Shown here one piece after another: positions 36,038 to 45,722 of a stretch of DNA of 64,000 bases. The first letter of the stretch is position 1. Every line of letters begins with the position of its first letter. Origin of the DNA: Tepidibacter aestuarii (GTDB taxonomy: Bacteria; Bacillota; Clostridia; Peptostreptococcales; Peptostreptococcaceae). The position numbers and the translations under genes were made by a program. A model generated the notes under the pieces. That model worked only from the letters and a program-made list of their open reading frames with translations. It was not told the DNA's origin and ran no database searches. Location: positions 2,852,001 through 2,916,000 of the forward strand of contig NZ_OW235315.1 of the NCBI RefSeq assembly GCF_934924865.1, written 5' to 3'.

Positions 36038-37409
36038 CACAATCACTCCTTTTATTTTGAATATCATTAGCTGATGGCAAATATACTGTTACAAGTGTTC
36101 CTTTCTCTGGTTTGCTTTCAATTTTTATGCTCCCATTATGATCCTTTACAATCTGTTTTGCAAAAGGTAGTCCAAGTCCAGATGTTTTAGAAGTAGAATA
36201 CCCTATTTCCCATATATTTTCAAGCTCTGATGGTTGTATTCCTATACCATTATCCGATATAGATATATTGACCCCGCCTTCTACATGACTTACCTTAATT
36301 ATTATATGTTTAAATTTATGAATACATGGAACTACAATTGCATTTTCAACTATATTTATGAGCGCTCTAACAACTCTTACCTTATTTACATAAAGCAAAG
36401 GTAATTCACTTTCCAAATCAATATAAACATTTAAAGATTCATCTTCAATAGGTATTTGAGCCTGAATATATTGAATCAAATCCTCAACTTTGAGCTTTTG
36501 ACGTGAACTTGCATATAAAAAACTTGAAATCATCTCACTCATTTTAGTGATAGCCCCTTCTATACGTTCACTATAATCTATTAATTTATCTGTATCATTA
36601 CACAGTGGAATCAATGAATTTAGACCTCTAACGGTAACCAAAGGCGTTTTTAAGTCGTGAGCTAAAGAGTTTATTTCTTGATATATTCTATTCTCCATCT
36701 CCTTCGATTTTATTACTTGGATATCTCTCTCTTTTTTATAGTTTTCCTCAAGAATAATTATATTATGAGCATAACTCATAAACAAAGATGCTGTAATAGA
36801 TGCTGAGAATGTAAATGGCAAAAAGAAAGAAAACCCTATAAAACTCAGTACAGATTCTGATTTAAGATATTCTCCTGCAATTTTAATACTTATAGATATA
36901 TCGCTTTGCCCTACCTGTAAAAACGAAAAAATAGGCATTATATTTAGCCATTGAAATGCAAAAAATACTTGAATAGCTATTATAATAGTCTGTATAAATG
37001 GAAATGTCGAATAATTTTGTTTATCTAATAAAATCATAGTGGCAAATAAACCTATAAACATAGTTATAGGCTCCCAAGGAACAACAAACAATACAACTGC
37101 AATTTTATTTAAAATAAAGAATACTACAATAATAAATGCATACACACCAGTAGATGAAATTTGATATTTCTTAATTATTATAGAAAATAAACTTATAGTT
37201 CCCAAAAAAAACAATGTGCTTTGAATAGAAAAAAGAATACTACTGTAAGCTGACGCTAGAATAAGATGTGCGCTGTCTCCAGTATATATAGACTCTCTAA
37301 TTTTTACGATAACATTAAACCAAAATGGACTTGTAAAAAACGAAAATAAAAAACCCAGAATAATAAAACTAAAAGTTCTTATATAAATTATATTATATTT
37401 ATTTTTCAT
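36030..37409 (-). CDS. Membrane-bound sensor histidine kinase
   Basis: 459 residues. About six N-terminal membrane helices (residues 10-230) with little extracytoplasmic sequence, then HisKA around NSLAHDLKTPLVTVRGL (phosphorylated His near 252) and an ATPase domain with N-box RALINIVENAIV, G1 SDNGIG, and G2 TSGLGLPFAKQI. The multi-helix sensor suggests it reads a membrane or protein-bound signal. The start is the ATG at 37407-37409, preceded by GGGGGAG. Partner of the downstream response regulator; upstream lie a DUF6305-like lipoprotein-size protein and a peptide-binding protein. Confidence 0.92.
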   Translation of the reverse strand: MKNKYNIIYIRTFSFIILGFLFSFFTSPFWFNVIVKIRESIYTGDSAHLILASAYSSILFSIQSTLFFLGTISLFSIIIKKYQISSTGVYAFIIVVFFILNKIAVVLFVVPWEPITMFIGLFATMILLDKQNYSTFPFIQTIIIAIQVFFAFQWLNIMPIFSFLQVGQSDISISIKIAGEYLKSESVLSFIGFSFFLPFTFSASITASLFMSYAHNIIILEENYKKERDIQVIKSKEMENRIYQEINSLAHDLKTPLVTVRGLNSLIPLCNDTDKLIDYSERIEGAITKMSEMISSFLYASSRQKLKVEDLIQYIQAQIPIEDESLNVYIDLESELPLLYVNKVRVVRALINIVENAIVVPCIHKFKHIIIKVSHVEGGVNISISDNGIGIQPSELENIWEIGYSTSKTSGLGLPFAKQIVKDHNGSIKIESKPEKGTLVTVYLPSANDIQNKRSDCGE

Positions 37410-37419
37410 ACTCTCCCCC

Positions 37420-38019
37420 CTACCTAAATGCCGATGCAAAAGGCTCTGATAAACCCGTTACATCCTCAACTATTGTAAGAGGAAAATTATACTTTTTTGC
37501 AAGCTCTACCAAAGACCTGTTATTGTTATTATTTTGAGTACCTATTACATAGTCAGCATATTTGCACGTTAAGTCCAAAAATTCATCGGTTTCTTTATTT
37601 TTATTCTCCCTATCACCAATAAACATGGTTATTATAGTTATATCCCTATATTTAAGCTTTTGAATTAAATCCTCTATACGTTTTTTCTCTTCTTCATAGC
37701 TTAGATCATGTAGATTTTCACCAATAGCACTATACCCTACTACAAATACAACGGTATTTATACCTTCAAGATCTAAATTTTCTGCCTGAGGCATAAAAAA
37801 ATTATGGATCATAAGCTTATTTGCAATATCCTTTACAATATAAGTATCCGTACTTTGACCAGCAGAAGTTATTAATACCTTGTCCTTTGCTATAGGTCTT
37901 GGAAGAGAAGGTAAAACGTATTTATCATCATTTACTTGAATTCTTGAAGTGTTTGAAAGTATAGCAAGTATTATTAAAATACATATAAAAACTATAAATT
38001 TTAATATATTAGATTTCAT
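37420..38019 (-). CDS. DUF6305-like secreted or membrane-anchored protein
   Basis: 199 residues. One N-terminal hydrophobic segment (signal or anchor, about 4-22), then an alpha/beta domain with PIAKDKVLITSAGQSTDTYIV and DITIITMFIGDR, closing with NFPLTIVEDVTGLSEPFASAFR. This agrees with my memory of the DUF6305 family; no biochemical function is known to me. The start ATG at 38017-38019 has TGGAGGA five bases upstream. Located between the binding protein and the kinase, so a sensory accessory role is plausible. Confidence 0.72.
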   Translation of the reverse strand: MKSNILKFIVFICILIILAILSNTSRIQVNDDKYVLPSLPRPIAKDKVLITSAGQSTDTYIVKDIANKLMIHNFFMPQAENLDLEGINTVVFVVGYSAIGENLHDLSYEEEKKRIEDLIQKLKYRDITIITMFIGDRENKNKETDEFLDLTCKYADYVIGTQNNNNNRSLVELAKKYNFPLTIVEDVTGLSEPFASAFR

Positions 38020-38035
38020 AATTTCCTCCAAAGTA

Positions 38036-39652
38036 TTAATTAGATATTAAATAAACATCTTCCAATCTTTCTTCACCTGTAAGATGAGGAGTGTAGCCTT
38101 TTACCTTTTTAGATGCACCCATTATAGGCATAGTATGTACAAGCGGTATAGCGGGAGTATCCTCATTAATAATCTTTTGTAATTTTCTGTAAATATTCTT
38201 TCTAAACTCTCTATCTGTAGCCTGACGAGCTTGTTTTAATAATTTATCAACGTCTTTATTTTTATAAAAAGAATAATTACTAGTAAGCTCAGTTTTTCTA
38301 TTATCAGACGCAAAGAAAGTATATAAAAAACTGTCTGGATCAATATGGTCTCCAGTCCACCCTATAAGAGCCAAACTATGTTCTCCCTCTTTGATTTTTT
38401 CAATATACTCATCCCATGAATAAGTAATAACTTCAACCTTAATATTTGCTTTTAAAAGGCTCTCTTTTATAAACATTGCTAAACCCATTGTATCTGGGAA
38501 ATATGCTCTAGGAGCCTCCATAACCCAAAGAGTTGTATCAAACCCATTTGGATATCCTGCTTGTTTAAGCAATTGTTTTGCTTTGTCTACGCTGTAATCT
38601 AGAGATTTAATATCCTCATTATATGCCCAAATTATAGGAGGGATAAATGAGTTTGCAGGTCTTGCCAAATCATTAAATACCTCTTTAACCATTTTATCCT
38701 TATCTATTAAGTGTCCTACGGCCTCTCTTACCTTTTCATTATCAAAAGGCTTCTTTTGATTATTCATAGCCAAATACCCTATATTAAAAAAAGGCTTTAA
38801 ATATAAATCTAAATCTTCATTTTTATTTATTCTATCAACTTCATTAGGTGTTAAATTATCTGCAATATCTATCTTTCCTTCTTCAAGTAATTCCAGTCTC
38901 TTTTTACTCGAATGAACGACACTAAATACCACTTCATCTAACTTGATAATATTGCCCCAATAATTATAATTCTTCTTCAATACAATCTCATTTCCTTTAT
39001 CCCAATATTTAAACTCAAAAGGACCTGTTCCAACAGGATGTTCTCTAAAACTTTCATTATACTTCATTATAGAGTCAGGACTTGCAATCCCAAATGCAGG
39101 CATTGTAAGAGTGCTTAAAAAAGGAGAATACGGCTCATTTAACACTATTTCAAGGGAATAATCAGAAAGTGCAGTTACACTCTTTATTAATCCAGGAAAC
39201 TGACCAAAGTTATAGCTCCAATAGCTGAAAGAACCTATGTGATACGGGTTGTCCACATTCATCCATCTTTCAAAATTAAACTGAACAGCATGAGCATTAA
39301 AGTCTGAACCATCATGAAATCTAATATTTTTTCTCAGCTTAAATACCCAAGTCAGACCATCTTCACTTGTTTTCCAGCTTTCAGAGAGGGATGGAACTAT
39401 CTCATCACCATTTTTTTCGTATTTAACCAATGTATCATATATATTTACACAAACCTTAAAAGATTCCATATCCGTTGTTATCGCAGGATCTAAACTAATA
39501 GAGTCACTAGACCTTGCTATAATAAGATTTTTACTTTTTTGAGAATTTAAAATTTCTCCTCCTGATAGTTTATTTTCAAAATTAAAGCTTACGATTAAAG
39601 CTACAATCACTATTATTCCAATAATTACACTATGACTCTTAATCTTTATCAT
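38036..39652 (-). CDS. Family 5 extracellular solute-binding protein (peptide type, orphan)
   Basis: 538 residues. N-terminal hydrophobic segment at about 8-26 without a lipobox Cys, so possibly a membrane anchor. Typical peptide/nickel-binding family 5 features: LDPAITTDMESFKVCVNIYDTLV, WTFKLRKNIRFHDGSDFNAHAV, NNQKKPFDNEKVREAVGHLID and the C-terminal NEDTPAIPLVHTMPI. The start is the ATG at 39650-39652, after AAGGAGG. No ABC permease or ATPase genes follow; instead a DUF6305-like protein, a kinase and a regulator do. It may deliver a ligand signal to the kinase (inference). Confidence 0.9.
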   Translation of the reverse strand: MIKIKSHSVIIGIIVIVALIVSFNFENKLSGGEILNSQKSKNLIIARSSDSISLDPAITTDMESFKVCVNIYDTLVKYEKNGDEIVPSLSESWKTSEDGLTWVFKLRKNIRFHDGSDFNAHAVQFNFERWMNVDNPYHIGSFSYWSYNFGQFPGLIKSVTALSDYSLEIVLNEPYSPFLSTLTMPAFGIASPDSIMKYNESFREHPVGTGPFEFKYWDKGNEIVLKKNYNYWGNIIKLDEVVFSVVHSSKKRLELLEEGKIDIADNLTPNEVDRINKNEDLDLYLKPFFNIGYLAMNNQKKPFDNEKVREAVGHLIDKDKMVKEVFNDLARPANSFIPPIIWAYNEDIKSLDYSVDKAKQLLKQAGYPNGFDTTLWVMEAPRAYFPDTMGLAMFIKESLLKANIKVEVITYSWDEYIEKIKEGEHSLALIGWTGDHIDPDSFLYTFFASDNRKTELTSNYSFYKNKDVDKLLKQARQATDREFRKNIYRKLQKIINEDTPAIPLVHTMPIMGASKKVKGYTPHLTGEERLEDVYLISN

Positions 39653-39900
39653 ACTTTTCCTCCTTGTCAATACTCTATATACATTAGTTTATCATATTTT
39701 TGTATTTATAATATACAAATATATATCCTTTTCTCTATACATCTCCCTATAGCTGTTTATCTTATTACTCATATTGTATATCTATATCTTTATAATTTTT
39801 TTAATATTATAAATATCATTTGATTAGGATAAACTATATTTAAGTAATGTATTTTATTTTGCACATTTTTAAGATTATTAATAATAAAGGGAGTAAACTA

Positions 39901-41004
39901 ATGCAAAAAGAAATTATTTCTGATAAACAAGGTATTTCTCTTATAGTTTTATTTATTGTAGGTTCATCCTCTGTTTTTATAATGGGCATGAAAGCTAAAC
40001 AAGATCTATGGTTAGCTATTATTTTAGCAATACTTATGGCTCTGCCCATGGCACTTATATACGCTAGATTACATTCTCTTTTTTCGGATAAAGATCTATA
40101 TGATATTATTGAAATTTGCTTTGGTAAATTTATCGGCAAAATAATTATACTAATATTAACTTGTTTTTTCTTTTATTGGGCTTCAGATGTTACTGTTAAT
40201 TATGGAGATTTCATATGGTCAATTTCTCTTGATAAAACACCTATCATTGTACCAATGATAGTATTTTTAGTTATTTGCGGTTGGGGAGCAAAACAAGGAA
40301 TTGAGGTTCTAGGGAGATGGAGTGATCTTTTTGTAATCGTTCCTATTGTTGCTTTATTTATTTCATTGACTTCATCAATCCCAAAGATGAATATAGGCAA
40401 TATTTATCCTATTTTCGGTAGTGGGTTTAAAGCAATTTTAAGAGGTTCACTTAATTCATTTTCATTTCCTTTTAGTCAAATACTAGCTTTTTCTATTGTT
40501 TTTTCAAGTTTTAATAAAAAACAATCTCCTTACAATATATATATTAAAGGATTAACTATAGGAGGAGTAATATTATTTTTCTTATCTTTAATCAGCCTTC
40601 TAGTACTCGGAGTAGATACCGCAGGCAAAAGATATTACGCTTCATATACAGCTGCGTCCTTGATAAATATTGGAGCTACACTTACGAGTATAGAAATATA
40701 TATATCTACAACATTTTTATTAGGTGGTTTTATTAAAATAGGAGTATTGTTGTTATGTGTTTGTAAAGGAATTATGAAATTATTCGATTGCTCAGATTAT
40801 AGATTTATTATAACACCTATTACATTACTAGCAATGAATCTAACTTTCTTTCAATATGAAAGTGTGATGCATTATTACGAATTTCAAACAGATGTATGGT
40901 TTTATTTCGTTTTCCCGTTTCAAGTGTTTTTCCCTATCATCCTTTGGATTACTGCAGAGATAAGAAATAAAAATTCTAAACATGAATCTAGTAGAATGTT
41001 ATAA
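39901..41004 (+). CDS. GerAB-type spore germination permease (stand-alone)
   Basis: 367 residues with ten membrane helices of the endospore germination permease family (APC superfamily). Typical features: start ISDKQGISLIVLFIVGSSSVF, central WGAKQGIEVLGRWSDLFVIV and FSFPFSQILAFSIVFSSF. The start is the ATG at 39901 after AAAGGGAG; an earlier in-frame ATG at 39847 has no ribosome site. GerAB subunits sense germinants in the spore inner membrane, usually with GerAA and GerAC; those genes are not seen here. A single gene with its own terminator. Confidence 0.9.
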   Translation: MQKEIISDKQGISLIVLFIVGSSSVFIMGMKAKQDLWLAIILAILMALPMALIYARLHSLFSDKDLYDIIEICFGKFIGKIIILILTCFFFYWASDVTVNYGDFIWSISLDKTPIIVPMIVFLVICGWGAKQGIEVLGRWSDLFVIVPIVALFISLTSSIPKMNIGNIYPIFGSGFKAILRGSLNSFSFPFSQILAFSIVFSSFNKKQSPYNIYIKGLTIGGVILFFLSLISLLVLGVDTAGKRYYASYTAASLINIGATLTSIEIYISTTFLLGGFIKIGVLLLCVCKGIMKLFDCSDYRFIITPITLLAMNLTFFQYESVMHYYEFQTDVWFYFVFPFQVFFPIILWITAEIRNKNSKHESSRML

Positions 41005-41007
41005 CTT

Positions 41008-41053
41008 AAGGAGTATATTAAAATGATTTTTTTCATTTTAATATACTCCTTTT
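41008..41053 (+). terminator. Terminator of the gerAB-like gene
   Basis: AAGGAGTATATTAAAATGA and its complement around six T, ending in CTTTTC. Confidence 0.85.
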
Positions 41054-41157
41054 CTATTTAAATCAAGTATTTAATCTTAAAATATACCCCAAATTTCTAG
41101 CCTTTAATCGACTTTTCTTAATAATTGAATTTTATTATCAAATGATACTTTTTACTA

Positions 41158-41188
41158 TTGACTAATCCCGACTAATATAGTAGGATAT
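41158..41188 (+). promoter_or_regulatory. suf promoter with IscR-like operator
   Basis: -35 TTGACT at 41158-41163, a 17-base spacer, and -10-like TAGGAT at 41181. Across the spacer lies CCCGACTAATATAGTAGGAT, which fits the published IscR type-1 pattern (YYGACT, six AT bases, AGTCRR) with one mismatch. Binding by an IscR/Rrf2 repressor is inferred; no iscR is in the window. Confidence 0.7.
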
Positions 41189-41238
41189 AGCCATAATTTA
41201 ATATATTATTAAATAATCTTTTTAAGGAGTTGAAATAT

Positions 41239-41985
41239 ATGAAAGATTTGCTTTTAGAAATAAATAATTTAGAAACAAAAATAGATGAAAAAAGTATTTT
41301 AAAGGGTATTAACCTAAAGATAAACAAAGGTGAAATACATGTACTTATGGGACCTAATGGTGCTGGAAAATCTACTTTATCAAATGTTTTAATGGGTCAT
41401 CCTAGACATACTATAACAAATGGGGATATCTTATTTGAAAATGAACTCATTAATGATTTAAAGGTAGATGAAAGAGCTAAAAAAGGTATATTTTTATCTT
41501 TTCAATATCCAGAAGAAATTCCTGGTATCACGGTTGAAAACTTTTTAAGAACTGCAAAGTCGTCTATAACAGGCAAAAATTATAAGATTATGGAATTTAG
41601 AAAAATTATAAAAGAAAAAATGAAAATGCTTGATATGAAAGAAGAATATCTAACTAGATATTTAAACGAAGGCTTTTCAGGTGGTGAAAAGAAAAAAAAT
41701 GAAATACTTCAAATGGCTATTTTACAACCAAAATTAGCTATATTAGATGAAACAGATTCAGGTCTTGATATTGATGCAATAAAAACAGTATCTAACGGTG
41801 TAAAATCTTTAGCAAATGAAGATAACTCTATATTAATCATAACTCACTACAACAAGATATTAGATTATTTAAAGCCTGATTTTGTACACGTTTTAATGGA
41901 TGGAAAAATAATAAAAACCGGAGATATTAGTTTAGCTGAGGAAATTGAGAAAAATGGTTATGAAAACCTAAGAAAAATAGTTTAG
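41239..41985 (+). CDS. sufC: SufC, iron-sulfur cluster scaffold ATPase
   Basis: 248 residues. ABC-type ATPase: Walker A GPNGAGKST, signature FSGGEKKKNEILQMA and Walker B AILDETDSGLDIDA, the last two being the SufC-specific forms. ATG at 41239 is chosen as start because AAGGAG lies nine bases upstream; a TTG nine bases earlier touches that site. First gene of sufCBDSU. Forms the SufBC2D scaffold complex that assembles Fe-S clusters. Confidence 0.97.
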   Translation: MKDLLLEINNLETKIDEKSILKGINLKINKGEIHVLMGPNGAGKSTLSNVLMGHPRHTITNGDILFENELINDLKVDERAKKGIFLSFQYPEEIPGITVENFLRTAKSSITGKNYKIMEFRKIIKEKMKMLDMKEEYLTRYLNEGFSGGEKKKNEILQMAILQPKLAILDETDSGLDIDAIKTVSNGVKSLANEDNSILIITHYNKILDYLKPDFVHVLMDGKIIKTGDISLAEEIEKNGYENLRKIV

Positions 41986-42002
41986 TTAAAAGAGGTGAAA
42001 TT

Positions 42003-43409
42003 ATGGAAAGGAAAAAGACCAATATAGCCGATATAGATCGAGGTATTTACGATATTAAAAACAAATTTAGCTACAGCTACAAAACAGATAAGGGTCTAAC
42101 CCCTGAAATTATAAAAAAAATCTCAGATCAAAAAAATGAGCCTACATGGATGAGAGATTTCAGATTGAAATCTTTAGAAATATATAATCAAAAGCCTATA
42201 CCAACTTGGGGTGCTGACTTATCTGACCTAGATATAAATAATATAACAGCATATATAAAACCAGAAACAAATATGAAACACGACTGGAAAGATGTTCCCA
42301 ATGATATAAAAGAAACATTCGATACTCTTGGTATCCCAAAAGCTGAACAAGAGTCACTTGCAGGGGTTGGTGCCCAATATGACTCTGAGGTTGTATACCA
42401 TAATTTAAAGAAAGAACTAGTAGAACAAGGTGTAATATATACAGATATGGAAACTGCTCTTAGAGATTATGAAGATATTGTAAAAGAGTACTTTATGAAG
42501 CTCGTTCCTGCAAATGACCATAAATTTGCAGCTCTTCACGGAGCGGTTTGGTCTGGTGGTTCTTTTGTATATGTTCCTAAAGGAGTTCATGTTGATATTC
42601 CTCTACAATCTTACTTTAGATTAAATGCTCCTGGTGCAGGTCAGTTTGAACACACTTTGATTATTGTAGAAGAAGGTGCAAGTCTTCATTTTATAGAGGG
42701 TTGTTCTGCACCTAAATATTCTGTAACAAACTTACATGCTGGATGCGTTGAATTATTCGTAAAAGAAAATGCTAGATTAAGATATAGTACTATAGAAAAT
42801 TGGTCAAGAAATATGTACAACTTAAATACCAAAAGAGCTGTTGTTGAAAAGAATGGATTAATAGAATGGGTATCTGGATCATTTGGTTCAAAAGTTTCTA
42901 TGCTCTACCCTATGAGCATTTTAAAAGGAGAAAGAGCTAGGGCCGAATTTACCGGTATAACATTTGCAAGTTCAGGTCAATATCTTGACACTGGTGCAAA
43001 AGTTGTTCATGCAGCTCCTTATACTACATCTAATATTAATTCAAAATCTATTTCACGAGACGGTGGATACGCATTTTATAGAGGCCTTTTAAAAGTATCT
43101 AAAAATGCTCATCATTCAAAATCTACAGTATCATGCGAATCATTAATGCTAGATAATAAATCTAAATCAGATACACTACCTATTATAGAGCTTAGAAATG
43201 ATGATATAGATATAGGTCATGAGGCAAAAATCGGAAGAATTAGCGATGAAGCTATTTACTACCTTATGAGTAGAGGTATTTCTGAAGAAGAGGCTAAAGC
43301 TATGATTGTTAGAGGGTTTGTTGAACCTATAGCTAAAGAGCTTCCTTTAGAGTATGCCGTTGAATTGAACAATTTAATTAATATTGAACTAGAAGGTACT
43401 ATAGGATAG
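42003..43409 (+). CDS. sufB: SufB, iron-sulfur scaffold protein
   Basis: 468 residues, full-length SufB. Conserved: AALHGAVWSGGSFVYVPKGVHVDIPLQSYFR, the scaffold core ENWSRNMYNLNTKRA, then ISRDGGYAFYRGLLKV and STVSCESLMLDNKSKSDTLP with the conserved Cys near the C-terminal helical domain. 17 bases after sufC; AAGAGGTG site. Binds nascent cluster with SufC and SufD. Confidence 0.97.
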   Translation: MERKKTNIADIDRGIYDIKNKFSYSYKTDKGLTPEIIKKISDQKNEPTWMRDFRLKSLEIYNQKPIPTWGADLSDLDINNITAYIKPETNMKHDWKDVPNDIKETFDTLGIPKAEQESLAGVGAQYDSEVVYHNLKKELVEQGVIYTDMETALRDYEDIVKEYFMKLVPANDHKFAALHGAVWSGGSFVYVPKGVHVDIPLQSYFRLNAPGAGQFEHTLIIVEEGASLHFIEGCSAPKYSVTNLHAGCVELFVKENARLRYSTIENWSRNMYNLNTKRAVVEKNGLIEWVSGSFGSKVSMLYPMSILKGERARAEFTGITFASSGQYLDTGAKVVHAAPYTTSNINSKSISRDGGYAFYRGLLKVSKNAHHSKSTVSCESLMLDNKSKSDTLPIIELRNDDIDIGHEAKIGRISDEAIYYLMSRGISEEEAKAMIVRGFVEPIAKELPLEYAVELNNLINIELEGTIG

Positions 43410-43420
43410 GAGGTGTATTT

Positions 43421-44491
43421 ATGATTAAGTGGAAAAGACTCGGAATAGACAGTTTATCAATACCTGATTTTAAAGATTACACTAAAGATTTTATTGATTT
43501 TAAAGACTTTGATTCAAATATAATTTTTAAAAATATATCCACTGATTTTGAGAATATAGATGAATTTGCAGATTATATTAATTTAGATGAAAAGTTTGGA
43601 GTTGATAGTAAACTTGTTACACTAGCACAAACTTTTTATAACTCAGGAGCTTTAATATATGCTCATAAAAATACTAAATCTAAGAAACCTATATATTTAA
43701 ATTATTCTCTAGATAAATCAAATTCAATACTTATGGATCATAATGTTATTGTTGCAGATGAAAACAGCGAAATATCTGTAATTATGGACTATAATACAGA
43801 AGATGAATCTAGTGCATTTCACAATGGGGTTACTAAGATATTTGTAAAAGATAATGCAAAAGTAAATATAGTTAAAATTCAACGCTTGAACCATAGCTCT
43901 TCTAACTTTGACTCAAATATTGCTATAGTCAAAAACAGAGGAAGTATAGACTGGATTACAGTCGAACTAGGATCAGAACTTTCAGCTTCAAGCCTTGTAA
44001 CTAACCTAAATGGAGATAATAGTAATGCAAACTTAAGCTCTATATATTTTGGTGATGAAAATAGAAAGCTTGATTTAAGCTATACAATGAACCACTTTGG
44101 TATAAGAAGTAACAGTGATATAGATTCAAGGGGAGCTTTAAAAGATAAAGCTCAAAAAGTATTTAGAGGAAACTTAGATTTTAAAGAAGGATCAACTAAA
44201 TCTAAGGGAAGCGAGAAAGAGTATGTTACTTTGCTCGATTCTAGTGTAAAATCAGATTCTATTCCTATTTTATTTTGTCAAGAGGATGATGTTGAAGGAG
44301 AGCATTCAGCAAGTGCAGGTCAATTAAGTGAGGAGAAGTTAATGTATATTATGAGTAGAGGTCTTAGTGAAAAAGAAGCAAAAAAACTTATTGTAAGTGC
44401 ATCATTTAATCCTATAATAGACAAAATTGATGATGACAATATTAAGAATATAATAGATGATTATCTAGTTAAGAGGCTTTCAAATGAATAG
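43421..44491 (+). CDS. sufD: SufD, iron-sulfur scaffold subunit
   Basis: 356 residues, SufB paralogue. The C-terminal half has KVFRGNLDFKEGSTKSKGSEKEY, LLDSSVKSDSIPILFCQEDDVEGEHSASAG and YIMSRGLSEKEAKKLIV, the SufBD core. N-terminal part is divergent as usual. Overlaps sufS by eight bases, indicating coupling. Confidence 0.95.
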   Translation: MIKWKRLGIDSLSIPDFKDYTKDFIDFKDFDSNIIFKNISTDFENIDEFADYINLDEKFGVDSKLVTLAQTFYNSGALIYAHKNTKSKKPIYLNYSLDKSNSILMDHNVIVADENSEISVIMDYNTEDESSAFHNGVTKIFVKDNAKVNIVKIQRLNHSSSNFDSNIAIVKNRGSIDWITVELGSELSASSLVTNLNGDNSNANLSSIYFGDENRKLDLSYTMNHFGIRSNSDIDSRGALKDKAQKVFRGNLDFKEGSTKSKGSEKEYVTLLDSSVKSDSIPILFCQEDDVEGEHSASAGQLSEEKLMYIMSRGLSEKEAKKLIVSASFNPIIDKIDDDNIKNIIDDYLVKRLSNE

Positions 44492-45722
44492 TTTAAATGT
44501 AAATAAGATAAGAGAAGACTTTCATATATTAAAAGAAAGAGTTAATGATAGACAATTAATTTATTTCGATAATGCTGCAACTACTCATAAACCAGACTGT
44601 GTTATTAATTCAATAAAAAACTACTATGAAAAAAACAACTCAAATCCTCATAGAGGTTCTCATACTTTAAGCGTGAGAGCTACTCAATATTATGAATCTG
44701 CACGTGAAAAAGTTAAAAATTTTATAAATGCTAATAGTCCTAACGAAATCATCTTTACTAGAAATGCTACAGAGGCCTTAAACCTTTTAGCTTATTCATA
44801 TGCTATGAAATACGTTGGTAAAGATGATGAAATAGTTATTTGTATAAGTGAGCATCATAGTAATATACTTCCATGGCAAAACATAGCAAAGACCAAAGGT
44901 GCAAAATTAAAATACATGTATTTAAATAGTGATTTCAAACTCACAACTGAAGAAATACAAGATAAAATAACAGAAAAAACTAAAATAGTTAGCATAGCTC
45001 ATATGAGCAACGTATTGGGAACTATATACCCTATAAAGGAAATTGTAGAATACGCACATAAAAAAGGCTCTATAGTAATAGTAGATGGAGCTCAAAGTAC
45101 TCCTCACATAAAAATAGATGTTCAAGACTTAGATGCAGACTTTTTCTGTTTCTCAGGTCATAAAATGTTGGGTCCAATGGGTATTGGTGTTTTATATGGA
45201 AAAAAAGAATTACTAGAGATCACTCCTCCATTCTTATTTGGAGGAAGCATGATTGAATATGTAGATAAATTTGAATCAACATTTGCACCTATTCCCCAAA
45301 AATTTGAAGCTGGCACTCAAAACGTAGGTGAAGCAATTGGACTTTCAAAAGCTATAGACTATATATCTCAAATTGGAATTGATAAAATACATGATCATGA
45401 AATAAGTCTCGTTTCTTATGCATTAGAAAAAATGCTTTCTATACCATACGTAGATGTATATGGATCAAAGGATATCAAAAACCGTGGAGGACTTATATCC
45501 TTTAACATTAAAGATGTACACGCACACGATTGTGCAAGTATATTAGATTCATATGGTATAGCTGTAAGATCTGGTCATCATTGTGCACAACCATTTATGA
45601 AGTATTTAAACCTTCCAGCAACATGTAGAGCTAGCTTTTATCTTTACAATACAAAAGATGAGATAGACAACTTTATAGACAACCTTAAGAATGTAAGGAG
45701 GTGGTTAGGCTATGGATCTTAG
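44484..45722 (+). CDS. sufS: SufS, type II cysteine desulfurase
   Basis: 412 residues. PLP lysine Lys227 in CFSGHKMLGPMG, catalytic Cys in AVRSGHHCAQP near residue 368, and the N-terminal IYFDNAATTHKP. Transfers sulfur from cysteine to SufU for cluster assembly. Overlaps sufD at its start and sufU at its end. Could in principle also act as a selenocysteine lyase, which matters as the window encodes a selenoprotein (inference). Confidence 0.97.
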   Translation: MNSLNVNKIREDFHILKERVNDRQLIYFDNAATTHKPDCVINSIKNYYEKNNSNPHRGSHTLSVRATQYYESAREKVKNFINANSPNEIIFTRNATEALNLLAYSYAMKYVGKDDEIVICISEHHSNILPWQNIAKTKGAKLKYMYLNSDFKLTTEEIQDKITEKTKIVSIAHMSNVLGTIYPIKEIVEYAHKKGSIVIVDGAQSTPHIKIDVQDLDADFFCFSGHKMLGPMGIGVLYGKKELLEITPPFLFGGSMIEYVDKFESTFAPIPQKFEAGTQNVGEAIGLSKAIDYISQIGIDKIHDHEISLVSYALEKMLSIPYVDVYGSKDIKNRGGLISFNIKDVHAHDCASILDSYGIAVRSGHHCAQPFMKYLNLPATCRASFYLYNTKDEIDNFIDNLKNVRRWLGYGS

